From contig NC_049994.1 in the NCBI RefSeq assembly GCF_000003815.2, positions 8,030,025 to 8,094,024 on the forward strand: a stretch of DNA of 64,000 nucleotides. The letters run 5' to 3'. The position numbers and the translations under genes are program-made. The notes beneath the pieces were generated by a model. It was not told the DNA's origin, did no database searches, and worked only from the letters and a program-made list of their open reading frames with translations. How positions within the stretch are numbered: position 1 is the stretch's first letter; each line of letters begins with the position of its first letter. This document shows, piece by piece, positions 24,728-34,700 of this stretch. This DNA comes from Branchiostoma floridae. Taxonomy: Eukaryota > Chordata > Leptocardii > Amphioxiformes > Branchiostomatidae.

Positions 24728-27638
24728 TTCTTAAAATTCGCAACGATCTAAATCTGCCGAGTTAGTATCATATAGACATAAACGCATACAAACAAGTAAC
24801 TATAGTCTCTCTCAAATAAAGCGTGAAGTTATGGTGTTTTTTTTTTTCTAAATTCTAGATAAAATCTGAAAAATGCTTGTAATATTTCAAGCAAACTGTG
24901 CAGCATGTGTTTGCTATTGTCTGTGATAATATGCCACTCCTGTCATACATATTATACGGTTCCATACATATTATCGCTGCATGTCGTGACAATATATCGA
25001 TTCAAAATTCCCGCCACCGCAAAGCCTTGTGGGATGACGTCACCTCAGGTGTGCATAGCGGCGCATACCGGAAGTTAAAGCGTAATAGCGACGTTGTCAC
25101 CATCGAAAACGGTTTGAAAGGATATTCGGTGAGAATAACATAAAATTTGACCACCGCTATGTCATTCAAAAGGCAATTTTGAACAAACAGCGGTGACTAT
25201 ATAGGCTGCATACACCTTGTCACACCTGCCTACGGCCATATCACGTTGAATACACCCGATCTCGTTCGATCTCGGAAGTTAAGCAACGTCGAGTCCGGTC
25301 AGTACTTGGATGGGAGACCGCCTGGGAACACCGGATGCTGTAGGCTTCATCTTTTTTTCTCTTTTATCATTTTTTTATTTTAAAAATCATCATAAATCCA
25401 GTGCTTTTTTAAAAATGAAAATGACGTTTGAACAAGAACAGTAGCAAATGTACCCCCCTGTAATGTTACAGATGAGTGTGTATATGGCTTGACATATGGC
25501 TCAACACCCTTGACATGCACGTGCTAGATATTAATGTATTCATCGTATATTTCATACGTGAATATGCACCAGTACCGTTAAACCTGGCCGGCCAATAACC
25601 TGGCGCAGCCAACCCTGTCCAGGGACAACTTGGGCAGTCCCGGTCCGTCCAATTTCACACCCTCTACTTAGGAACCTATTCTTAACCAATCAGGAAAACT
25701 ATTTTCCCAGTCGTCATGAAACATAAATATCAGCAATATAAATTGATTACATTTGCTCTATATTTTTGCAAGATCAGTGAAGCACGTTTAGGTTGCACCA
25801 AGTATAAATTGAACCAAGGAGCTTTGATGAAAGCTTCTTGATCGAACAGGTGAGAATTTCGGCATAGAAAAACTAAAAGCACTTTTTTTGGCTGTTTAAG
25901 TAACATACAACCTACCCCCAAACCATTTTGATTATTAATCAAACGTAGCTTGGTATTGAAATTTGTTCACAACACAATGTAGAACTTATATACTGATTGT
26001 ATACTTGAGCGTCTCTTTAAGATATTTTTTCATGAGAAATAAATTCTTTACTGTGGAAATGTGATAATTTTTTTCTGGCCGACCAGTGCATATTTCTAGA
26101 GCAACGTCACTATTTCTTTCATTCCCTTGAGTGGTTTTTGAAGCCAAGTTTGACTTGATGGAAAAGACAGAAATTTGACTGTTTGTCGTCATTGTACCTT
26201 TGCAATTGTTGCCATTGACTGCACACATTCACTAGCGTTGTGGGCTGGAAGAAGGTACAACTTCCTATCCATAAACCTGTGCAAAGACAAGTAGATGAAG
26301 ATTTAACAGGTATGTACTCATGGCTTGGTATCAATGGCACAAGAGCGCCGACTAGCTAAACATGTGAAAAGTGCACGATATTTGATTGTAAAAAAACGAA
26401 GTCAGGTTGACTCACTTGTTCTGTAGGGCGGAAAGTGCAGCCATTTCGTGGTGGCCGTGCAGCGCTGCTGTCGCCAGTAGGTAACAGTTACGGTGGACTG
26501 ACAGAAACTTGTCGATTCTGAACAACATAAGGTCAAAGAAGAAGATGTGAAAGGAAAAAGAATCAAGAATCTAATATTGTTCAGTATACACTAGTATACC
26601 ATACTCTGTGTGGTTTGATAGTCATTTGTTCAGTCACTTCGATTTCACAATGAATGATTTTTGAGACCTTTTCTCATTCGTATCAGTTATCCCATCAAAT
26701 CAAAATAGCCTGGGTGTAAAAAATAGGAAAACAATAAAAGGTGTTCTTTTCTTACCTGTCCACCAAACTACTGTCCAAGACTGATTCGCCCTGAGGAGGC
26801 CAGTCAGTTAGAGACTCGTTGAGGGGGACGATCATGAACGCTACCCCGGACAGGGGGAAGATACACGTGTGGCGAAGGGTGGTGTCAGAAACTGGAAAAA
26901 TTTAAGCACAGTTTCTCACCTTTGTGAAAGAGTTTCATCCCCGACGAGGGTACTGTTTTTGGTTGCATTTGTTTGCTCGTACCTTTATATACATAACACA
27001 AGACCCTTTTGATTAATTTGTATGAATTTTGGTATGTGGGCAGTCGTTGAGGTCAGGAATGAACATGATTTGGACCCCCCCTAGCAGTATTTTCAGGTAC
27101 TACAGGGCATTTATAGCCCGACTCCCCGAAAGTAGTGTGGACTAATCGACTTCGTACTACTATCTAATATAGAAATGATTTCATAAGAATACAGGGTGCT
27201 GCAAACTGAACTAATTCTAAATCATTATATTTTATATTTCTTAAAACCCATAGCATCAAACTGATTTGTCCATGGACGTTTGCTTTATGCAATAAGTCGT
27301 AAGTGTATGGATTGTTCAAAGGCTATAAGTTACTGATTGTAACTAATTTTTTCTAGAAATGCCACGATCGATGCAATTGACTTTTAGCTACAGTGAATAT
27401 ACGCCGTAGGTTGTATCACGTAACGTTATACAATAATCATAGATGCTATAGTCGATTGTTATAGCCTTGCCAATAAAGTTAGGATCGGTGTTGACAATAA
27501 ACGTTCATTGAACAATATCATACCCCTAGTCTTGTGCTGTTGCTGCAACAATCTAGTGACGTCACTGTTTTCCAAAGATGCGTTGACTATGACCGGCCAC
27601 TGCTGGTTTGAGTTCGTATCACCTGTCGGCTCATCCAT
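23349..27638 (-). CDS. SPO16: SPO16 (C1orf146-like) meiotic crossover factor
   Basis: Minus strand, six exons: 27638-27524, 26891-26756, 26517-26416, 26276-26198, 24600-24483, 23491-23349 (TAA). All introns are GT-AG, phases match, and the product is 230 aa. The central part matches vertebrate C1orf146/SPO16 block by block: CIFPLSGVAFMIV, DKFLSVHRNCYLLATAALHG and RKLYLLPAHNASECVQSMATIAK. The last two exons (about 145-230; EMIRQRLCKLL, ISRLGLS, TLGRIALASREELLDCSL) look like the C-terminal tandem helix-hairpin-helix domain. SPO16 is known to pair with SHOC1 (an XPF-like ZMM protein) to bind branched recombination intermediates and promote crossovers in meiosis. The start ATG at 27636-27638 is in a context that leaves the upstream exon part as 5' UTR; the frame stays open a little further up to an AG at about 27690. 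Intron 4 contains a 5S rRNA gene and an AT microsatellite, intron 5 a large hairpin. Confidence 0.88.
23591..23764. mobile_element. Near-perfect hairpin element in SPO16 intron 5
   Basis: The left arm from GTTAATGACCCGCC through GGTGTCATAACGC, TTGGTCCTTTGCTATAACCA to AAAACCACC is mirrored on the right down to GGCGGGTCATTAAC. The arms are about 75-80 bp with a ~20-bp loop (GATGTGAGCGAAGCGAACGA). No ORF. It is a fold-back (MITE-like) element. Confidence 0.88.
24128..24187. repeat. Tandem palindrome of GACACCGGTGCCGGTGTC
   Basis: Two adjacent copies of a ~22-bp self-complementary block built from ATCGACACCGGTGCCGGTGT, the first slightly altered (GACACTGGTGCC). GC-rich in an AT-rich setting, in SPO16 intron 5. 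Confidence 0.8.
24656..24723. repeat. (AT)n microsatellite
   Basis: About 33 uninterrupted AT units in SPO16 intron 4, about 55 bases upstream (in gene direction) of the exon 5 acceptor. Confidence 0.97.
25228..25347 (+). rRNA. 5S ribosomal RNA
   Basis: A 120-base stretch running from GCCTACGGCC to GCTGTAGGCTT, whose ends pair to form helix I. The internal promoter is intact: box A (AAGTTAAGCAACGTC, about 25276), intermediate element, and box C (TTGGATGGGAGACCGCCTGG, about 25307). A T-run follows at about 25351 as a polymerase III terminator. Full length with normal end pairing suggests a functional copy. It is single here, lying on the opposite strand within SPO16 intron 4. Confidence 0.95.
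25351..25361 (+). terminator. Polymerase III terminator of the 5S gene
   Basis: A run of seven T starts a few bases after the 5S 3' end and is followed by further T-rich DNA, as expected for polymerase III termination. Confidence 0.75.
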
Positions 27639-28332
27639 GCCCCCTGGCGATTTGTAAACGTACTGATCGTTTCGGGCAGAACAAAAATGACCTACGAGAA
27701 AGGACGACTAAAACAACTGTAAAAGCCCAACAACATTACATGAATTACTGATAACGTGAACGAAACAGAATTTCAAGCGTGATTTCTAAATAAATAGCTT
27801 TCTTTTTATAAGAACTTTCACTTGACCAGAATTCACAGAAAATTCATATTCCTTACCTGAAAGCTTCAAATCTTGACAGTCTTCTTGAAGATATCTTTAT
27901 CCAACGTTACCATGAAAGCAACTGTGACTCGTCTGAGGCATCGACTTTAAATTTTCCCGCCGTTTTCAGCTCCGAGACAGATGCGATTCACCGGAAATGG
28001 AAGATACCGTATCACTTTTGCTTAGGGGTGCTAACTTACTGATTTACAAAAACCATGATCTTTAAAGCCAAAAATGTCCTAATCAAACCAACTTGTATAA
28101 CGATTTAAAATATAAAACTTTAATTGATATGATTTAATGTTGTATTGCATTTGCATTGCTTTATAGATTGTTCATGTATAATATCTGTTACCCTTTAAAG
28201 CAGTGGACTCGCTTATTTCCCATTTCATTCAGCGGCATGTAAAAATCGTCCCATTTTGCTCCCGCGCTTTCTGAGGGAAGGTTGTGCCGTGCACTTTGAG
28301 CTCAAATATTGACTATTTTGACCAGACAGGCG
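27639..28332. promoter_or_regulatory. Probable shared promoter region between SPO16 (minus) and SHMT (plus)
   Basis: The two genes are head to head. At 28333 a strong donor (GGCG|GTAAGT) ends a possible non-coding first exon of SHMT that begins around 28250. On the minus strand a possible SPO16 leader exon ends at CATG|GTAACG near 27912. No TATA box stands out. These leader exons are inferred from splice signals only. Confidence 0.35.
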
Positions 28333-29026
28333 GTAAGTTTGGTCAGACTTTCTCTTTTGAACTAGTATGATGGCGTCTGAGTTACTTATCTTATTTTTGG
28401 TCCAAGTTGGGACAGTTTATCAGGAAATTTGCCGCGCTTTTTGGTACAAAATCGTGCCGGCTTGCTGCCACTTATATTTGCCCACTAATTTTTAGACCAC
28501 TGCTTAGGGCACTGCAAGAGTTCCAAGTTCATTTTCTTAGCCGAACAATTGTACTTAGTTCAGTTAAATAATGTTACAGTTGCAACAAAATATAGTCTTG
28601 CTAGTATTCGAATGTAAATGTTTTTATTTTTGCCCCCCTCCCCCTTTAATACTTCGGTAAACGTGGGACAAGATTTGGTTGCTTGTGGAAAATTCCACAG
28701 ATTAGTAAATACTGTATGGACTAAATCTCAATGTGCAAAACTGTATGGAAGAGCAGTCGGTACTGAGATGTTTTGGGGACACATTATTTTGAAACTTTGC
28801 CAAGATGCATTGTTGATCAAGTTATTTCTCCCAGCTTTATAAATTCAGGACTGTACCATGTTTGGGGGGTAATGAACAGTGGCTGAAAGAAGAATGAATG
28901 TTGAATCAATTTGATTTACAGTGCTAATGTTATTGATTTAAGTAACTACAGCAGATATTTTGATACCTTTGTTGTTTATTTTTTGTTTGTATGAATCACA
29001 TTTACAGTCTACACATCTATATAATA

Positions 29027-29232
29027 TTACTGTAAATGCATTTAAGTTTGCAGGGATTTAATTTTGCGTAAGCGGGAGAGTGGAGTGTTTGTGGTGGTTT
29101 TAAGTTCGCAGTAGTGCCAGACACTGTAGTCACCTACTGTGATGGAAAAACGTTTGCGATGGTTTTAAGTTCGCGGTGAAGTGGTCAGCGTGAAAACATA
29201 AAACTACTGCAAACATTTCTGCATTTACATAA
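29027..29232. mobile_element. MITE-like element with ACTGTAAATGCA ends
   Basis: The left end TTACTGTAAATGCATTTAAG and right end CTGCATTTACATAA are inverted. The interior has GGTGGTTTTAAGTTCGC twice. A second copy lies at about 51042-51233 in gene A. Here it is just upstream of LINE copy 2. Confidence 0.75.
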
Positions 29233-29379
29233 TTGCAATATGTGACTATGGACATATTAAAGCAAAAGGAAGAACAGTGGCGTTCGGCTTTGCATGCATG
29301 AGTAACTGTTGCTGATGAAACTGTATATACACTCTGAATCACCCCATTTCTTCATCATTTTCAAATATATGTGTACAGT

Positions 29380-31558
29380 GTTCAGAGATCAGGACTCAAT
29401 TTGTGCGTTACATTGTAAGTATTCAAGCTGATGAAACCGCCATAAGAACTGAGCTACAGGATTACAGTAATAATTTAGCCAAACGGAACATTGACAACTG
29501 CACAACAGAAGAGCTTTATAACGAATTTGTGGACAAAATCAAGATAGTGATGGACAAATATGTCCCATCCAAAACTATTAACAATAATAATTTTTCACCT
29601 TGGATTAACAACAAGGTTAGGAAAATACATAAGAAAAAACAGCGAGCCTACAACTCTTATCGTAAAAACCCAACAACCGAGAACTTGACTAAATTCCGCA
29701 CTATTCGCAAACGAGCAAAAAAGACTACCAGACAAAACTACCGTAAATATGTAAATTCTATATGTTCTGATTCCCCCAAGAAGTTTTGGTCGCACATCAA
29801 ACACTTAAAACAGGATACAACTGGGATCCCTAGTCTTAAGCAGAAAGGAAAGCTAGAAACAGATAACAGAAACAAAGCTAACATCCTTAACAACCAATTC
29901 AGCTCTGTCTTTACACGAGAGGATGAACACATGCCCCACCTCCCCCGTAGTTCTATCCCCACTATGCCTGACTTTTCCATCAATGTAAACGGAGTCACCA
30001 AACTCCTAAAAGATCTGAATCCACACAAAGCAAGTGGACCAGACGGCCTACCAACAAGGATCCTCAAACTAGCAGCTGCTGAGTTAGCCCCTGCTCTGAC
30101 TATTATTTGTCAGAAATCACTTGAAACTGGCCAAATCCCTTCCCCATGGCTACATGCCAATATCTCTCCCATCTTTAAAAAGGGGGACAGGACTGATCCT
30201 GCAAATTACCGTCCTGTTTCTCTCACATGTGTTTGTAGTAAGGTTATGGAGCACATAGTGCAATCACAGATGATGGATCATTTTGACAAATACTCTATAT
30301 TATCTGACAAGCAGCATGGGTTTAGGAAAAAGCGTTCATGTGAAACCCAACTTAGTTTAACTACAACTGACTTAGCCCATTCTTTAGATACCAGGTCGCA
30401 AACAGATATGATTATAACCGACTTCGCAAAAGCTTTTGACAAAGTTCCTCATGATCGCTTACTCCTAAAACTCCAAAATTATGGTATTAGGGGTAAGGTT
30501 CTCCACTGGATTTCTAATTTCCTCAAAAATCGTAAACAAAGAGTGGTAGTTGGAGGAGAGCACTCAGAGTGGGCAGAGGTAGTCTCTGGAGTGCCCCAGG
30601 GCACTGTGCTCGGACCACTACTGTTCTTAGTGTACATTAACGACTTAGCCGACAACCTCAACTCTAACATCCGTCTCTTTGCGGATGACTGCGTCATTTA
30701 CAGGGAGATAAACAGTGACAGAGATCACACCCTCTTACAAGAGGACATCAATACATTAGATACATGGCAAAACACATGGCAGATGAAATTACACCCGGAC
30801 AAATGTTTTGTTATGCGTTATACCCACAAACGTAAACCTAAACTCTACGACTACAAATTAGGAAGTCATGTTCTAGCCGAGACTAACAACCACAAATACT
30901 TAGGAGTCACACTCAACAACCAGCTCTCTTGGTCACAACACATACAGTACAGTGCTTCCAAGGCTAACAAGACGTTAGGCTTTGTGAGACGCAATCTTTG
31001 TAACTGCCCCAAATCAGTCAAAACAAAGGCATATACGTCCCTTGTTAGACCGCATTTAGAGTATTCCAGCGCTGCCTGGGATCCATACCACAAAGAGCAC
31101 ATTGCTAAGTTAGAGTCCGTTCAAAAAAGAGCGGCCAGATTTGTCACAAATTCGTATCATAGTTATGATAGTGTCACCAAACTTGTCTCTGATTTGGGGT
31201 GGGACACTTTACGCAACAGAAGGACAGCAAATAGATTAACAATTTTACAGAAAGCAAGACACCACAAAGTAGCCCTACCGGTCGAAACTCATCTAAAGCC
31301 TGTACCGCGCCAATCGCGACACTCAAACCCAAATTCTTACAAGGCTCTACCTTTTCACAAAGACTGCTACAAACATTCCTTCTTCCCACAAACCGTGAGA
31401 GATTGGAACTCCCTACCGTACGAGGTCACGGAGATCACAGACGCTCCAAAGTTCAAGGAGGCAGTTCTCCAACGCCTCAGGGAACATTAAGGCGCAGCAC
31501 TCCCCCTGGACGCTTTGCCCCAACTGAGGGGCGTTGTCCAGTACCCAATCAAGATCAG
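29380..31558 (+). mobile_element. Non-LTR retrotransposon (LINE), copy 2, with 695-codon reverse-transcriptase ORF
   Basis: An uninterrupted frame from about 29319 to the stop at 31488-31490 (first start-like codon, GTG, at 29403) encodes the linker after the missing endonuclease, the full reverse transcriptase (KASGPDGLPTRILK, DFAKAFDKVPHDRLL, SGVPQGTVLGPLLF, FADDCVIY) and the C-terminal region ending LQRLREH. The 3' UTR (31491-31545) matches copy 1, then AATCAAGATCA marks a shorter tail than in copy 1. The N-terminal endonuclease is absent, so the 5' end is truncated. The open frame and near identity to copy 1 point to recent insertion. It ends about 150 bases before the first SHMT coding exon and probably lies in SHMT intron 1. 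Confidence 0.93.
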
Positions 31559-31726
31559 AAGAGGTCTACACTGTAACACTAACAGTATGGTAACATAACG
31601 TTACAATGTTTATTATGATGTGCTTAGACATAGGGATAGATCATAATGCTGGAAGTCTGCCACCATCGGTTGCTTTGTAAAATTGACCTTTGTTTTTGTC
31701 TCCACAGAAGACTTAATTCTGACACC

Positions 31727-34700
31727 ATGGGAGAACCAATGCAGATGACTAACGGCCACTCTGCAGGGGACTGGTGGGACCTCACCAAACCTGTGGGGGA
31801 AGTGGACCCGGAAATCACTGCCATCATCCGCAAGGAAAAGGTCAGTCTTAGTCTTTCTTTGGCAGACCAGGCCTCGAAAATAACTCTTTCTTTTCTCAAA
31901 TGATGTCAAATGAAAAGTTTACTGGTAGTATCTTGAATGTACCTTGTAGAGTTTTGTTGCAATGATCTGTTATTAGTCATGCTCAAATTTCTTAGATAGA
32001 ATTCTAGTTTCTATACAGTTTGAGTTATCCTTAACATTTACTGTCTCTGCATCTTAGCTAAGGTCCAAGTTCTATTTTACGTTGGACATCCAGGTAATAA
32101 GATATGCCAGATTTCAGTCATATCTAGTTGCTTGACTTGAGTAATTGCTATTTGGCGTGTCCAAGTTCTATCAAGTTCAGTGTCCTAATTTACAATTTAA
32201 GATATATTTTTGATATGTTTTTGTGACATTTTACATGTACATGTAATATTGTAACGTACAGGACCGTCAGAGGAGGGAATTGGAAATGATCGCTTCAGAG
32301 AACTTTGCCAGTGCTGCTTGTCTACAGGCCATGGGCTCATGTCTCAACAACAAGTACTCTGAGGGCTACCCTGGACAGAGGTAGGTTTTCTTTACATAAA
32401 ATTATATCAATATATGTACCACAATTTTTTGCTACATACCATACTGCATTGTGCTGTGTGTGCATTTGTTATTGTTACTACTTTATGTATTAAAGCCCGT
32501 CACACATTCAGGGCGTCCTTGGGACTTTGCTCCCTCTCCCAACCACTCCCCATCAAGGTCAGCGATAGGTTGAGAATAGCCTGGAATCTATCCTATTCTG
32601 GCTCCAGTTCACTCTTCTGGTTACATCCAAGCATTCCCAAATAGAATTTTGCAAAATGTCTGTCTAACTGGCTCTGACAACTTTAATGACTCACTGACTA
32701 GTACTAGCAGGCAACTTTGCCAACCAACTCACAACCACATTGATGACCTTGCTCAGTCACAACTAACTCCCAGCCATGTTCTGGAGTAGGTTGGCTGTGT
32801 GTGACAGGCTTAAAAGAAAGAATGATGGAATGAACAACTTAAAAAGTATTGTTTTATGGTTCTCCTGTCGGTTCGACAGATGAGCAGGCAGACAGGCATT
32901 ACCTGTTTTGCCTGACCTGCACATGACTTTTTATGGTGAAGGAGGGGTGTGCAATTCCTTCTCCACCCTCTTGTCTACTGGAGCACTAAGTCTCACAGTG
33001 ACAGAACTGTATGACACGTGTGAGACGGCTTCAGCAGATGCAGCTTTGTTTTTCGGAGTATCCGTCTCCTAGGAGGACTTCCGACCAAGGATGTAAGGGG
33101 TTCCTCCTACCCTGTGTGCCATGGCGGGTGCGTCATGCCCGAACATGCCCCTAAGGCCTGTCTCGGCCACAAAGCCCCGCCAAGACCACTAGCCGCAGCT
33201 AGATACTCACTTACACCTGAGTTAAGTGAGGAAAGTCGTGTAAAGTGCCTTTCCCAAGGGCACAAGATCGGTGACACTGCAGTCGGATTCGTACCCGCAA
33301 CCACTCGGTCTCGAGCCGAATATGCTGCCACTGCGCCACGCGGCCCCACAATGTCTACAAAAGTATTGTAGACATCAAGTAAATACATATTTAGTATGAT
33401 TAACTTTTGATTGGAAGCATAATTGTGTGTGTGTATGTAAATGTGTTTTTTTTCGTGTGTGTACACTTTACATGAGTCATTTATTTTTTCATGTCTTCTA
33501 AAAATGCTTAAGTTGATTACACTGTCAAGAATAATGAGATGTGTCATATTATGTTTGTTGTTGGAAATGCCTTGCATGAACATCTTTTTTTTGATATGGA
33601 AAACCCCTATTTGTATATGACCTTTCTTGGTACTTGGACTTAGACCCAATAGGTAATCTCTGGGGGCGTGAACAGAGAGTTGGCTATAGTCAACAACAGT
33701 TTACATTGATTGCTTAAAAGTAAACAACAGAAAAAAATACACCACTGGTAGATACATTGTTGATTCAGGTTCAGAACTGTCTGAACTGTCTGTAGCCGCC
33801 ACGCATCAACTTATGATGCAAGCGGTTGATTGATTTTTCTTGATATAACAGACATTTGGATAAACAAATGTTTTGCTGTTTATAGTTCCATGATTGCCTG
33901 TTGTATACTGTAAATCATGAAATGTTTCTGGAGTTTTACTGCTAATTTATTACACCCGAAATATGTTTTTTGTATTTTGCTATAGAATTGCTTCAACCAC
34001 AGACTGTAAACAATCCCAATGCTTCCATTACCGTCCTACTGCAAAATTTAGTCCCTGTGAAAATAACTAACTTTTGCAGTATGTATCAAAATACATAACA
34101 GACCGGTGCAGCCTCCAATTGGCATTTTATGCCCTCAGGAGTTTCAATTAATGTGTCATGGTATTCTAGATTTGTCTCATTGTATTGGTAGCCCTGTATG
34201 CTCTATTGTCTCTTTTAATTGGTTGGGTTAGGTAATGCCAAAATCCAGTCCAACAGTATACACTCTACTTGTCTGAGTACTGGTCAAATAGGACAAGCCT
34301 AGCCTGCAATTAAGTTCTTTCTAAGTCTTCTGTAGACACTGTATGGGTCACCTCGACCGCATATGAGGTACATCCCTAACCAAAGCAAGGTGCTCATTTT
34401 CACCAATTAACTGTGAGATTTGTCTGTGCAAGACATACATATATGTACTTCCTTGCAGTCAGTTACATTAGTACCTTGAGTTAAAGAAAATTTCAATTAG
34501 AGGTTTGATGATTGTTCCACAGGTACTATGGAGGCACCAAGTTTGTGGATGAGATTGAAGTCCTGTGCCAAAAGAGAGCCCTGTCAGTGTATGGTCTGGA
34601 CCCAGAGAAGTGGGGAGTTAATGTGCAGCCTTATTCTGGGTCTCCTGCCAACTTTGCTGTCTTCACAGGTAAGGGTCGTTCTATTTACAGAGATGTCCAG

